This document shows positions 25,567 through 35,022 of a DNA stretch of 64,000 nucleotides, piece by piece. The stretch covers positions 1 through 64,000 of the forward strand of contig CAKRSU010000005.1 in assembly GCA_934401755.1 (NCBI GenBank), written 5' to 3'. Made by a program: the position numbers and the translations under genes. The notes beneath the pieces were generated by a model. It saw only the letters and a list, made by a program, of their open reading frames with translations, did no database searches and was not told the DNA's origin. Position 1 is the stretch's first letter. Each line of letters starts with the position of its first letter. This DNA comes from an uncultured Oxalobacter sp. Lineage in GTDB: Bacteria; Pseudomonadota; Gammaproteobacteria; Burkholderiales; Burkholderiaceae_D.

Positions 25567-26566
25567 CTAAAACCTCTTTGATTTTTTTAGCAATTTCACG
25601 AATCACTGTGACGGTTACTGAATTACCGAATTGTTTATAAAGATGCGTATCAGCCAATTCCAGCCTAAAACTATCAGGAAAGCCTTGCAATCTCGCCCAC
25701 TCTCTCGGCGTCATCTTTCGAATACCTTGTCGATTTACTTCTCCTTTGATGTGTGTTACAGGAATAAAGTCTTTAAGACGCTTATCAACAATCAGGTTTC
25801 GCTCTCGCCCCATTCCGCCACAAACAATTGCGCCTGCAATACCGTCCAAATTCCGAATTTGATAACCAAAACCATTTCCTTTGGCGGCATGACGTGCTTT
25901 ATGTTTTTCTAACGTATCGAGATAAGTCGTGCTCAAGTAATATTTAACCGATGGCGCGTCTTCTTCCAGAATTTCTTTGATAGACGATTTACCAGACCAG
26001 TAAATTGGAAAGTCAAAATGTTCTGGCGCAATATCTTTTCTAAAGCAAACAATATAAATTCGCTCTCGATTCTGCGGTACGCCAAAATCTTTAGAATTTA
26101 AAACTTTATAAAAGACGGTATAGCCTAAATCTTCAAACGTTTTGAGAATAATCTTGAATGTCTGACCTTTATTATGAATGGTTAATCCTTTAACATTCTC
26201 GCAAAAGATGACTTTGGGTTTATGGTAATCACAAATACGAGCAACATCTAGAAATAAAGTGCCTCGACAAATACCGTGATAGTCGTCACTAAATCCGCCT
26301 TTATGCCCTGCAATACTAAACGCCTGACACGGAAAGCCTGCTAAACAAATATCAAATGACGGAATGTCGTTTTCTGGAATTTTGGTAATATCGCCTGCTA
26401 TTTTTTCGGGTATTTTGAAGTTTGTTAAATAAGTTTTTTGAGCATGAACATCCCATTCACTCACAAAGCACGTTTCAATGTTTTCTTGAAACACTTCTTC
26501 AAACCCTAATCGAATACCACCAATGCCCGCAAATAAATCAATTGACCGATAAACCTGTTGTGCCAT
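25550..26566 (-). CDS. C5-cytosine DNA methyltransferase (HpaII-like)
   Basis: The 338-residue enzyme has all main C5-methylase motifs: I DLFAGIGGIRLGFE (10-23), IV GFPCQAFS with catalytic Cys80, VI ENVKGL, VIII QNRERIYIV, a target recognition region around 230-270, and X QFGNSVTVTVIREIAKKI. It is the partner of the overlapping endonuclease. A strong ribosome site (AAGGAGGACGG) lies 24 bases after the spike gene stop, so it could be read from the late tail transcript. No separate promoter is evident to me. Confidence 0.93.
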   Translation of the reverse strand: MAQQVYRSIDLFAGIGGIRLGFEEVFQENIETCFVSEWDVHAQKTYLTNFKIPEKIAGDITKIPENDIPSFDICLAGFPCQAFSIAGHKGGFSDDYHGICRGTLFLDVARICDYHKPKVIFCENVKGLTIHNKGQTFKIILKTFEDLGYTVFYKVLNSKDFGVPQNRERIYIVCFRKDIAPEHFDFPIYWSGKSSIKEILEEDAPSVKYYLSTTYLDTLEKHKARHAAKGNGFGYQIRNLDGIAGAIVCGGMGRERNLIVDKRLKDFIPVTHIKGEVNRQGIRKMTPREWARLQGFPDSFRLELADTHLYKQFGNSVTVTVIREIAKKIKEVLDVVGQ

Positions 26567-26590
26567 TCCGTCCTCCTTGAATGGACAGTA

Positions 26591-27283
26591 TTATACAGGC
26601 TGTCCTGATGTTCCTCCTCCGGGTGTAACATTCCCGTGAACATGGGTTTCTAACGTAACTCCGTTAGAGACAATTTGCCCCCCTGAATTGCTCAATCCGC
26701 CTACCATCGTTGCGCCAGAAGCTTTTTCACCTGTCATCACAATTTGACCAGCGACAGTGACTAACGGTGTATTACAGAATATCTCAGGCGCTTCGATTTC
26801 AACCTTAATCGGGGAAAATACTTTGATGCCCGCGTCGTTAAACAAAACCCATTGCGTTGGCGCGCCATTTAAAAGCCCACCGACATACAAAGCATCCGAA
26901 ATAGAGTGCATACGCAGTGACGATGGCGGAGTCATTTGTTTAGCTCGCTTAACCCCAGAAATATCCCGAGAGCAGCAAACAATAAATCCAATATCGCCAA
27001 CATGAGGATCGATAATCACCGCATTACCGCCGCCCTGATAGCGAAAATAAGGTACATCGGGAATGGGCGCTAACGGCATTGGAGAGCCATCTGCCATCGC
27101 TTGAGAGACAAGCGGCTGAACGGTAACAGTACCAGTAGGCGCAACCTCGGTGGCATTGACTTCGGTCACTCGAACAGGCATTGCGGTATCGACTTTGTTT
27201 AAAAATGAGCGAAAGAGATATTCAACCGAATCATTCGGCTCATTATTGAGATTTGGCGAAAAGTCAGAAAAAAAGTTACTCAT
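26591..27283 (-). CDS. Membrane-puncturing baseplate spike (Gp138-like)
   Basis: From MSNFFSDFSPNLNN (27283) the 230-residue protein has an OB-fold-like N-terminal half (VRVTEVNATEV...GTVTVQPLV ... GGGNAVIIDPHVGDIGFIVCCSRD). A C-terminal beta repeat ends in THVHGNVTPGGGTSG, the HxH metal-binding tip of contractile-tail spikes. The start overlaps the previous stop (ATGA). It forms the needle under the tail tube. Confidence 0.85.
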   Translation of the reverse strand: MSNFFSDFSPNLNNEPNDSVEYLFRSFLNKVDTAMPVRVTEVNATEVAPTGTVTVQPLVSQAMADGSPMPLAPIPDVPYFRYQGGGNAVIIDPHVGDIGFIVCCSRDISGVKRAKQMTPPSSLRMHSISDALYVGGLLNGAPTQWVLFNDAGIKVFSPIKVEIEAPEIFCNTPLVTVAGQIVMTGEKASGATMVGGLSNSGGQIVSNGVTLETHVHGNVTPGGGTSGQPV

Positions 27284-27588
27284 GATTGAAATCCTGTGTC
27301 TGAATAAACCAAAACAAAGCGAGAACCCCATTCTTTATAATTCGGGTCATCAAAGCCTTGCTTATCCATGCAAGCGATATCCCCTTCAAACGGTAGATAG
27401 TCGTACTTTTTACAAGGCACTCGATCGACTAATAATTGATTATGAAAAATCGACTCATCACTCGTTGATAAACTTAAATATTGCCGACCGTTTAACTCTC
27501 GAAGTAATAATGTACATCGCTGATTACCCAACGTAACGCTCATCACTTGAGATGGCACAGAATCAGGCGTAATAATGTATTCGCTCAT
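27280..27588 (-). CDS. Baseplate plug protein (cyanophage Pam3 gp18-like)
   Basis: The 102-residue all-beta protein (MSEYIITPDSVPSQVMSVTLGNQRCTLLLRELNGRQYLSLSTSDE) contains YDYLPFEGDIACMDKQGFDDPNYKEWGSRFVLVYSD. It fits the small plug family encoded between hub and spike genes in simple contractile phages. Gene order and coupling to the spike support this. Confidence 0.7.
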   Translation of the reverse strand: MSEYIITPDSVPSQVMSVTLGNQRCTLLLRELNGRQYLSLSTSDESIFHNQLLVDRVPCKKYDYLPFEGDIACMDKQGFDDPNYKEWGSRFVLVYSDTGFQS

Positions 27589-27603
27589 GTTGAACCCCTA
27601 ACC

Positions 27604-28401
27604 TCAATCGTCTACCGATCCACCTACAAATCCTATCGCTTTATTAGCATCAACATAGGTCACATTCCCATCAATAGCCGCTGATACGTTTTGCCAAGCG
27701 CCTGCGACCCCAAATGCAGCATCCGCTAATCCTTCGTACATCATATCTTCCAATTTATTAGACACGGTATCGAACACATTACTAATGCCGCTTTTAATGT
27801 CCGATACCTTTGATTGCACTTGTTTTAAAAGTGAAGTGGGTTTGGCGTCTGCCGAGATAGCATTGATTGTATTCGCTTCGCCGTTGATGTCTAAATAATC
27901 GATCGGCGCTTCTCTAACCTCTTTGAACCAGCAATCCACATACAAAGCGTCAGAGCCGTTTTCTCGCTTGCGCTCAATCGAATAACGCACCAAAGCCATA
28001 TCGGTGAACGACTTTTCAGGAACTAATATGTCATAGACATAATCCATCCCAGCATTGCTGACAGCCATTTTTAGCCACTCAATACAATCCTGGAGCTCAT
28101 CGTCTGAACCCGTTTTAACAAAAGAAAACGGAATCTCTCTTGGGAGTGGTACTTTATTAAACGAGACAAAAGAGCCTGTTTGAATGCGATAATCGGAAAT
28201 TTCTGATTCTTCATTAACCGTCACTTCTAAAACAGTCGTGACATCTAACGCCAGTTCAGTCGATGATCCTGCTTCATAAATCCCCCAGGTCACATTGCCT
28301 GCGAGCATTTGCCAAAGAGATGATTGAGCTGAACCTAATGCTGAATTTAAAATACCTTTACCCGACAATTTCGGTAAAGACGGCAATCCCATTAACCCCA
28401 T
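27604..28401 (-). CDS. Baseplate hub-associated protein
   Basis: The 265-residue protein starts with a Gly/Leu/Pro-rich segment and a beta-rich core (VTTVLEVTVNEESEISDYRIQTGSFVSFNKVPLPREIPFSFVKTGSDDELQDCIEWLKM). The core is seen in proteins encoded after the tape measure that link the tube to the hub. A C-terminal helical part has a hydrophobic stretch near 220-245. The name rests on position and general pattern. Confidence 0.6.
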   Translation of the reverse strand: MGLMGLPSLPKLSGKGILNSALGSAQSSLWQMLAGNVTWGIYEAGSSTELALDVTTVLEVTVNEESEISDYRIQTGSFVSFNKVPLPREIPFSFVKTGSDDELQDCIEWLKMAVSNAGMDYVYDILVPEKSFTDMALVRYSIERKRENGSDALYVDCWFKEVREAPIDYLDINGEANTINAISADAKPTSLLKQVQSKVSDIKSGISNVFDTVSNKLEDMMYEGLADAAFGVAGAWQNVSAAIDGNVTYVDANKAIGFVGGSVDD

Positions 28402-29471
28402 TATTTTTTACCTTTCAATTTAAATGCGCTAATCGGCGCAACATAAATCGTGCCGTCTGGCAGTTTTTCGCCTTGCTTTCTGGTTGGTTTAAATTCTTTT
28501 TGCTTTTCATCTTGAGGGTCTGCTTTATAAGCAAAATACTGCGCTCGCAAAATCATTGTCCATTCGGCAGACGGAATTTCAGAACACAGGTTCAAAGCGA
28601 CATTACAAACCTCGTATTCACCCGACAAAAATGGCTGCTCAACGGCGGTTAAATTCACCACGTCGGTCACTTTGATGTCTTGTGAATACAAAACCCGCAT
28701 TTCAACGCCGTCCTCATTCATTACAGGATAGCCGATTAACCCTGTACGTTCATTAATCGGAACCGCCTGATACTTCGGCATCGGCTCGCCTTTCTTGTAA
28801 ATTACATACTGTTCATTATTCACCGTGAAAGAAAGATCAGCAGCTAAGCAAACAGACTTTAAAGCATCAATGAAAGAGCCGCGAACCGAGTGATTGGTTA
28901 GAACAACCTCTTCGGCAGCAGTCGTTGAATAAGTCGGCAATCGTTTATTGACCGAATCAAACAAATAATCAATGATTGTTTTGACATAAAAGCTGCCACC
29001 AAAAGTCACTGGTGTTATTTCTTGATTTTGATCTTCAAAAATCTCATTGCAGTGCATTTTCATGACCACATCAGGCGCAGTATTAAAATCCGCACCTGCT
29101 GAGACAATTGACCCCGAAAACACGACGTGCTCAGGTGGCTCATCATAGAGCGGTTCGCCTGTTTCAATCCCCTCGATACGTTGCAAAGCAGGAATAGTCA
29201 GTCGGATATGGTTCTTTTTATTCCCCATTGGAACACCAAACTGACTTTTCATTGGAGCAGCTAACTTGTAATCGGTTAAAAGCTCCATCACGTCACGAGA
29301 CAAACCATGCACCTCAATATCCATTTCGGCTAAAGCGGATGCACGGTTAATCGTGGCATTAATCGACAAATCGTAGAATTTGATTTTACGAGAGCCGTTT
29401 GCAAACTTTGCGTGCAACTCTTCATTCAATTCAAATTCCACAATCAATGAGCGACGGTAGTAGGTTTTCAT
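28401..29471 (-). CDS. Baseplate hub protein (gpD/gp44-like)
   Basis: The 356-residue protein (MKTYYRRSLIVEFELNEELHAKF) has hub-like features: an early beta domain with SINATINRASALAEMDIEVHGL, a middle YVKTIIDYLFDSVNKRLPTYSTT, and a late NLTAVEQPFLSGEYEVCNVALNL, as in domains of Mu/P2-type hub proteins. It overlaps both neighbours by one to four bases. Confidence 0.65.
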   Translation of the reverse strand: MKTYYRRSLIVEFELNEELHAKFANGSRKIKFYDLSINATINRASALAEMDIEVHGLSRDVMELLTDYKLAAPMKSQFGVPMGNKKNHIRLTIPALQRIEGIETGEPLYDEPPEHVVFSGSIVSAGADFNTAPDVVMKMHCNEIFEDQNQEITPVTFGGSFYVKTIIDYLFDSVNKRLPTYSTTAAEEVVLTNHSVRGSFIDALKSVCLAADLSFTVNNEQYVIYKKGEPMPKYQAVPINERTGLIGYPVMNEDGVEMRVLYSQDIKVTDVVNLTAVEQPFLSGEYEVCNVALNLCSEIPSAEWTMILRAQYFAYKADPQDEKQKEFKPTRKQGEKLPDGTIYVAPISAFKLKGKK

Positions 29472-31507
29472 AATCTTGCAGCCGACGCACGGGATACCCG
29501 CTGCGTTCTCGATTCTAAGGATTGATTATGCTGTCTTGCTTTTTTGCCCGCATCAACAGCATCTTTGACGCCATTAAACGTGTAGTTATAGTTATTGGTC
29601 GTATTATTGACACTGGAATCGCCTCGATTATTAAATCGAGTACCAGCTCCTGCTGAATACTTCGGAACGGGTTGCGCATTTTTAGGATAAGGCTGCGGCA
29701 CTCTTGATGGTGAGCGAACTTGGTTGCTGCCTAAATTCTGCATCTTACGAACCGTTGATTGATAGACCAACGGATAACGACGTTTCAAATATTCAAGCCA
29801 ATTTGAGCCGTATTTATTCGCTTCAACCATCGCTTTTGGCGAATGATAATAGGCAAACGCTTTTGCGGGGTCGCCGCCAAACAAGCGTTCAGCTCTCCGT
29901 TTCGTATTAACCATAAACGCTTCGCCTAAGCGATTCGCATACCCCACGTCATTAAAGAAACGATTCCTATCCCACGGCAAACCTGCCATTTTAGCAGCTG
30001 CTGGGCCATTGGTTTCGTTCAGCTGATATTTGCCGACGTCGTATGTACCCGCATAACGGCCAAAACGAGAACCTTTATTCAAATTCTTAAGCGGCTTACC
30101 GTCGCGCCCCACCCCATTGGTATTGCCTGACTCGCCTTGAATGTTAGCTCTTGCCCATGCATCGCCACTGACCGAGCCGCCAGACCAAGTGCCTGTATAA
30201 GGTCTGTCGTACCCACCTCCATACCCCGCATAATTGCCGTTATCTTTTTTAAAGCCATCCCAAATGCTTTTTCCGTCATCTTGAGGTTCTGGCGCATTAA
30301 CAGCTGCCGTTTCAGATGATGTATCAAACCGAAAGCGATCTAAAGAATCCGCCATATCGGTTGCACCAATAGCTCGCAAGAAAGAGGCTAAAAGCGGAAT
30401 AACTGAATTAATGCCCTCTTTGATAGCGAGCACCATACCGTTCCACGTGCGTCTGACGGCATCAAAGTTATGCGTGGCTTTCTTAAGGATTACAAACAAC
30501 CCAACGAATAAAGCAATGGTCGTGCTGATTGGGTTAAACATCAACCCAAAAGCGACTGCTAACGCACTAACATAAAAGATAACCTCTTTAATCAGTTCAG
30601 GGTTTTTAGCGAGTTCATCAGCAAGCTCTTGCAACCATTCCAAAAAGCCTTTGATAATCGGCTGTAATTTCAGGAAGATTTCTTGTTTTAACGTTTCGCA
30701 AGAATTGACCAATTCCTGATACTGACGATTTAACTCTTCTGATTTAGCAATAGTTTCTTCAGACGCACTCGACTGCGCTTGAAGCGCTTTGACCATGTCT
30801 CGAGTTTGATGGGTTGCAACGTCGGCCTCATCCGCCGTTAACCCCATACCTTGTAGTTTACGAGCCGCATCTTTGCCAAATTTCGCTTTAGCTTTTTCGC
30901 CCAAGTCAAAAAGAATATCCTCATATTCTCTGAAACTACCGTCTTGGTTGCGAAACTGAATGCCGCCACCCAATAAAGCAGCTGCCTGATTGAAACGATG
31001 ATCAAACCGTCCGCTTGTTTCGTATTCAGAGGTTGCTTTTGACCATTCAGCAAGATGTTGAGACGCTAAATCACCACTTTTACCTGCATTAATCCATGCC
31101 TGCTGCAAGCCTTGAACATCTTTGACATTGCGATTAGTCGTACGAGATAACTCGCCTAATGCCAAATTGGTTTTAACAACATCTGTTACAAGGTTTTTAC
31201 CAAAAGAAAAGAGTGCTGCCGCCCCGATAAAACCAATCAGCTGCTTTTTAAGGCTTGAAAAAACTTCAAGCGTCTTTTTGCCCGATTCGCCAATATCGGC
31301 TGTGGTTTTGACCGCTTTCTTTTGAGTCGCTTCAAGCTCTTTGCCTGTCTTTTGAGCGCCTTGACTTGCGAGATCTAATGTCTTTTTGGTTGATGCTCGA
31401 GACGATTTTGATAATCGGTCAAGCTGATCTTTTAGCTGTTCGAGTTGGTCAGTCGCACCAACGTCCGACGCTTTAATCTCAACGGTTAATTCTTCAGTCG
31501 TTGCCAT
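29468..31507 (-). CDS. Tape measure protein with C-terminal lytic domain
   Basis: The 679-residue protein begins with a coiled coil (DQLEQLKDQLDRLSKSSRASTKKTLDLASQ) and has hydrophobic helices (LIGFIGAAALFSFG; VIFYVSALAVAFGLMFNPISTTIALFVGLFVI) typical of tape measures. A C-terminal region near 450-600 (GESGNTNGVGRDGK ... FGRYAGTYDVGKYQLNETNG ... AKAFAYYHSPKAMVEANKYGSNWLEYLKRRYP) has lysozyme/transglycosylase-like features that would help DNA entry. It is short for a long tail. It overlaps the upstream small ORF by 22 bases. Confidence 0.85.
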   Translation of the reverse strand: MATTEELTVEIKASDVGATDQLEQLKDQLDRLSKSSRASTKKTLDLASQGAQKTGKELEATQKKAVKTTADIGESGKKTLEVFSSLKKQLIGFIGAAALFSFGKNLVTDVVKTNLALGELSRTTNRNVKDVQGLQQAWINAGKSGDLASQHLAEWSKATSEYETSGRFDHRFNQAAALLGGGIQFRNQDGSFREYEDILFDLGEKAKAKFGKDAARKLQGMGLTADEADVATHQTRDMVKALQAQSSASEETIAKSEELNRQYQELVNSCETLKQEIFLKLQPIIKGFLEWLQELADELAKNPELIKEVIFYVSALAVAFGLMFNPISTTIALFVGLFVILKKATHNFDAVRRTWNGMVLAIKEGINSVIPLLASFLRAIGATDMADSLDRFRFDTSSETAAVNAPEPQDDGKSIWDGFKKDNGNYAGYGGGYDRPYTGTWSGGSVSGDAWARANIQGESGNTNGVGRDGKPLKNLNKGSRFGRYAGTYDVGKYQLNETNGPAAAKMAGLPWDRNRFFNDVGYANRLGEAFMVNTKRRAERLFGGDPAKAFAYYHSPKAMVEANKYGSNWLEYLKRRYPLVYQSTVRKMQNLGSNQVRSPSRVPQPYPKNAQPVPKYSAGAGTRFNNRGDSSVNNTTNNYNYTFNGVKDAVDAGKKARQHNQSLESRTQRVSRASAARL

Positions 31508-31683
31508 TTTTCGTAAGCTCTTTCATTGTGGTTATTGACTAAACAAATCTCTAAAAGGTCATATCCCGCCTCAACCCCGTAGATCGTGTCTAATTCGTGA
31601 TAGGTGGCAAGTTTGGAATTGATAATTGCCACAATGACGGGAGGGACATTGATGCATTCAACAAGCCCCGGAATCTCTTCCAT
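31486..31683 (-). CDS. Second tail assembly chaperone-like ORF
   Basis: The 65-residue acidic product MEEIPGLVECINVPPVIVAI lies between the first chaperone-like gene and the tape measure, the classical site of a tail chaperone pair. In many phages the second product is made by ribosomal frameshifting. Here it has its own ATG eight bases after the previous stop, and I see no clear slippery heptamer. Confidence 0.6.
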   Translation of the reverse strand: MEEIPGLVECINVPPVIVAIINSKLATYHELDTIYGVEAGYDLLEICLVNNHNERAYEKWQRLKN

Positions 31684-31691
31684 CGACTGTG

Positions 31692-32135
31692 TTACTTCCG
31701 GAATAACACGCCCATAAAACTACCGAACGTTAAATTGAATGAGGTTCGTTTAAGCAGTAAAGCGGTACTCATTTCCTCGATATCTTCGGCATTCATATCA
31801 AGCGGACGAGTGACGTTTGGATTGGTTTTGTCAGGGCAAAACTGAACGCAAGACATCAGCTCATCCATGACGTCATAAACCTCTTCATTAGGAATTTTTG
31901 ATAATCCATCAAATCCGATATTGGCCAAATCAGCTGAATTAAACGTATTTGCATCGAGCGATTGCTTTAAGGCATAAAAAAAATCCTCGCCGAGTGAAGT
32001 GAGGATAATTTTGCCGATTTTAACTGCGAGCCGCTCCGCTCTTAGAATGGGCATCTCGGTAATTAAAAACCGCTTATTACTATCGCGATTATCTTTTTCA
32101 TTTTCAATAACAACTACTTGCGTTTTACGAGCCAT
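31692..32135 (-). CDS. Tail assembly chaperone-like protein
   Basis: The 147-residue protein (MARKTQVVVIENEKDNRDSNKRFLITEMPILRAERLAVKIGKIILTSLG) lies directly after the tube gene. Its size, helical composition and location fit the chaperone that coats the tape measure before tube polymerisation. The assignment is positional. Confidence 0.6.
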   Translation of the reverse strand: MARKTQVVVIENEKDNRDSNKRFLITEMPILRAERLAVKIGKIILTSLGEDFFYALKQSLDANTFNSADLANIGFDGLSKIPNEEVYDVMDELMSCVQFCPDKTNPNVTRPLDMNAEDIEEMSTALLLKRTSFNLTFGSFMGVLFRK

Positions 32136-32206
32136 AAGAAAACTCCATAAAAAAGCGAGAGGAAAAATTCCCCTCGCTCAACCAATGAAAGACTAAAGAA
32201 AGAAAA

Positions 32207-32647
32207 TTAAGCGGATAACACGGTGTAATCGAACCGCTCGCAGGCAACTTTAAAAGTACGAGGCCCTAATACACGCTGCACGGGTGCGAGCGGATTTAGA
32301 TTTGTAATTACGCACTTTGTAAAGGTGTAGGCTCGTTTAATCGCTGGAATTGTCAAAGTAAACGTGAGTTCCGTTTTTTCACGATTGGTTTTTTCATACC
32401 CTTCGACAATATCGAAGCTATCGTTGCTATCAGAATCAGACTGCAAAGTAATCGTGAAAGTGATTGGATTTGGCACACGAGCGTAGCTCATCTTGCCATC
32501 CACACCCATTTGAACAACCCCTGTTTCAAGCTCATCAGCTACCATTGCAGCGTCGGTTGAAAACCCTTGAATTTGAGTTGCGACAGGAAACAATGAACTA
32601 TGCGCCATGGTTAAGACGCTATTCATTGATGTTAATGTTTTAGCCAT
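32207..32647 (-). CDS. Tail tube protein (DUF3277-like)
   Basis: The 146-residue protein MAKTLTSMNSVLTMAHSSLFPVATQIQGFSTDAAMV contains a beta-rich core (GVDGKMSYARVPNPITFTITLQSDSDSNDSFDIV ... LTIPAIKRAYTFTKCVITNLNPLAPVQRVLGPRTFKVACER), as in DUF3277/gpFII-type tubes. It follows the sheath gene immediately, the invariable order in contractile phages. Confidence 0.78.
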   Translation of the reverse strand: MAKTLTSMNSVLTMAHSSLFPVATQIQGFSTDAAMVADELETGVVQMGVDGKMSYARVPNPITFTITLQSDSDSNDSFDIVEGYEKTNREKTELTFTLTIPAIKRAYTFTKCVITNLNPLAPVQRVLGPRTFKVACERFDYTVLSA

Positions 32648-32657
32648 GTTTTACTCC

Positions 32658-34145
32658 TTACAAAACAGCAATAGACGGAATCAAGATGTGCTGGATAGAG
32701 CCGCCGTCACAATAGAAGAAATAGATAGGAGGAGACTGACGCTGCGAGCGAGTCTGTGCGGTTGCATCTCCAATGTAGAGGTAATACCCGTTGTTATAGA
32801 GTTCCTGAGAGATGTCAAAACCAATCATCGAGAGAATCTGTGCTTTTTGGTTTTCAGACAGATTGATGCCCGCTCGAATTGAACCGTTATTTAATGCCTG
32901 ATTGATTGGATCCATGAACGCGCTACGAATCAAAGCATAGCCTTGCTCGTTATACGGCATAGTATTGACGCCCAGTAAAATATCAATCATCGCAACACGC
33001 AGCTGCGCATTCAAGAAAATCTGGTTGACGAATGGGTCGGCATATCCGTAGCTGCCGCCGATTTGGCTGTCATAGAAGAAATTGTAGTTATTCTTCGGGC
33101 CGTCGGCCGCATATGCGCCATAGTAAGAATAGCCGTTAGCCAACAAGGTTTGAGCTTGCGTATAGTTTGATACAGTTGCGTCCAGTCCTTCCTGAGACTT
33201 AAATGCTGCCGTAATACGACCGTTATAAGCATCCCAGTTAACCGAAGCAAAACATCCCATGACAAAAGACGCCACCTGGATGTTATTCCAGCAGGCTAGG
33301 ACGTTATAGCCGTTTTGCAAGCACCAAGCGCCAAAACAAGACTCATTGCCAGGAGTTAATGCATTCTGGTCATCGTCATAAGCCACAAAGAAATAACGAG
33401 CGTTTTTGGTTGCCTGCCATTTTGCTAACGATTTCAGTACAGACTGGTCGATTTCATTATCTTTAAACAGCAAAGTAAACTGCGCCCAGTTCAAATGGTT
33501 TTTAGATGCCATTTCAACGGAATCCTGCGCTTCGATAATGTTAGAACCTTGAGAGAGTTGTGCATTAGATAAACCTAATCCAGCTGCCGCTGTACCTGTT
33601 ACCGCGGAGATAGACGAACCTTCGCCAGAAGTGCCAGAGAAGATTTCAAAGCGAGAAAATTGGCTATTCCAAACGCAAGACTGACCAGACGCTAAAGCAA
33701 GCTGCGTCTGAATTGCGGATGCAATAGCGGTAAAGCTGTTTTGAGACGAGATATCGAGCGTTTCAACAGAATACTTTGTACCGTCTATTGTCACTTCGAG
33801 TGAGCCTGTGACCTGCTGAATTTCGGAGAGCGTCATTCCTTTTAAAGAAGCGCCTCTCGCCCAAGCAGATGCAGTTTCTGGTGCATAACGCACAAAGAGC
33901 AGCGAATCAGGCTGTTTACGATTTCGAACCGTATTTGCTGAAAAATAAGGAACAGCTGCTAAATATTCATCGGATGTATTCCCAAAATAGGTTGATACAT
34001 CATCCAAAGAATAACACGTCAGAATTTCACCGATTGGTGCAAGTTCAGACGGCGTTAAAATCAAGCCATTAAGCGCAAGTGGGTTTGACCCCGCTCCTAC
34101 GACGCCTGGATTGATTTCAATAATTTGAGAAATTGGAATACTCAT
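32658..34145 (-). CDS. Tail sheath protein (DUF3383-like)
   Basis: The 495-residue protein starts MSIPISQIIEINPGVVGAGSNPLALNGLILT and ends with DISQELYNNGYYLYIGDATAQTRSQRQSPPIYFFYCDGGSIQHILIPSIAVL, the DUF3383 pattern of sheath subunits. Its presence shows that the prophage encodes a contractile-tail (myovirus morphotype) virion. A good ribosome-binding site precedes both sheath and tube, consistent with high expression. Confidence 0.85.
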   Translation of the reverse strand: MSIPISQIIEINPGVVGAGSNPLALNGLILTPSELAPIGEILTCYSLDDVSTYFGNTSDEYLAAVPYFSANTVRNRKQPDSLLFVRYAPETASAWARGASLKGMTLSEIQQVTGSLEVTIDGTKYSVETLDISSQNSFTAIASAIQTQLALASGQSCVWNSQFSRFEIFSGTSGEGSSISAVTGTAAAGLGLSNAQLSQGSNIIEAQDSVEMASKNHLNWAQFTLLFKDNEIDQSVLKSLAKWQATKNARYFFVAYDDDQNALTPGNESCFGAWCLQNGYNVLACWNNIQVASFVMGCFASVNWDAYNGRITAAFKSQEGLDATVSNYTQAQTLLANGYSYYGAYAADGPKNNYNFFYDSQIGGSYGYADPFVNQIFLNAQLRVAMIDILLGVNTMPYNEQGYALIRSAFMDPINQALNNGSIRAGINLSENQKAQILSMIGFDISQELYNNGYYLYIGDATAQTRSQRQSPPIYFFYCDGGSIQHILIPSIAVL

Positions 34146-34147
34146 TG

Positions 34148-34645
34148 TTATAACCCATTTGCGTGAATGACTCTAAAGTCACCCAAAGTTGTCCATGTAT
34201 CTTCGGGAACTTCGACAGTCGGATTAAATTGAAGTGTTAAATCAGTTGACCACCGATCCAGATAGTTCTTTTCACCTGTAATGAACGGCAATTGACGCAT
34301 ATCGCTCGTATAGAGCGGTTTGATGTCAAGCGGAAAAAATCGAAAAGCAAAATCATCGTGAATGCAATTCAAAAAGATTTGCGCCATATCGCCCGCATTG
34401 TCACCATAAAAATCAAGCTGCATGGTGAGTTCTGTTGGTGTCATGATGTCGCTCGATGTTTCTTTGACGGTTTTAACATTCATGGATAACGCCTTTCGAA
34501 AGATTGGAGTCATCACGATGAAAGAACCATGCGGCATAGAAACACGATTGACTTGACCTTTAATGACGGTGCATTCAAAGAGTTGCCGTAGAAATTTACC
34601 GACAACATCAATGACGTCACTTTCTGTGATATCGATTTTTATCAT
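34148..34645 (-). CDS. Neck/tail terminator-type protein
   Basis: From MIKIDITESDVIDVVGKFLRQLF (34645) the 165-residue protein contains SMPHGSFIVMTPIFRKALSMNVKTVKE ... TMQLDFYGDNAGDMAQIFLNCIHDDFAFRFF. This resembles the LIC_12616/gpZ-like neck proteins that cap the tail. It overlaps the preceding stop by four bases. Confidence 0.6.
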   Translation of the reverse strand: MIKIDITESDVIDVVGKFLRQLFECTVIKGQVNRVSMPHGSFIVMTPIFRKALSMNVKTVKETSSDIMTPTELTMQLDFYGDNAGDMAQIFLNCIHDDFAFRFFPLDIKPLYTSDMRQLPFITGEKNYLDRWSTDLTLQFNPTVEVPEDTWTTLGDFRVIHANGL

Positions 34646-35022
34646 TGCTGTGCTACGATGACGTGCGCCCAGTTGTCCCATTTTTCAACATCATGAACAA
34701 CCTTCCAATCGGTTGCATCTTCCCCTTCAAATTCTGAGAAGGTTAAAATGTCACCGCCGCGCATAAAACGAAAAGAAATGCCTGCGATGTTTTGAGAAAG
34801 ATAAACAGAACGCAAAACCCCAGAAATATTGAGGTTATTCACTTGTCTTAACATTTCTCCTGTTACCGTCTGAATATTGGCTTTTACCTGATATTCTTCA
34901 TAGCTCGGCACTTGGTTAAAATGCTCATCGACAGTATTGCCTGTTGATCGCTTCCAAATAATCGTTTTATCAGGATTGATCGACTGAATCGCTAAATTGG
35001 CGATATTACGTAGATTCATCAA
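34642..35022 (-). CDS. Head-tail closure-type protein
   Basis: The 126-residue beta-rich protein MMNLRNIANLAIQSINPDKTIIWKRSTGNTVDEHFNQV contains VVHDVEKWDNWAHVIVAQQ at the end, the pattern of small stopper/adaptor proteins between connector and tail terminator. Identification is by position and size. Confidence 0.55.
   Translation of the reverse strand: MMNLRNIANLAIQSINPDKTIIWKRSTGNTVDEHFNQVPSYEEYQVKANIQTVTGEMLRQVNNLNISGVLRSVYLSQNIAGISFRFMRGGDILTFSEFEGEDATDWKVVHDVEKWDNWAHVIVAQQ

Noticed and set aside
31486..32135. Programmed frameshift joining the two tail chaperone genes
   Set aside because: No convincing slippery heptamer before the first stop, and the second gene has its own ATG.
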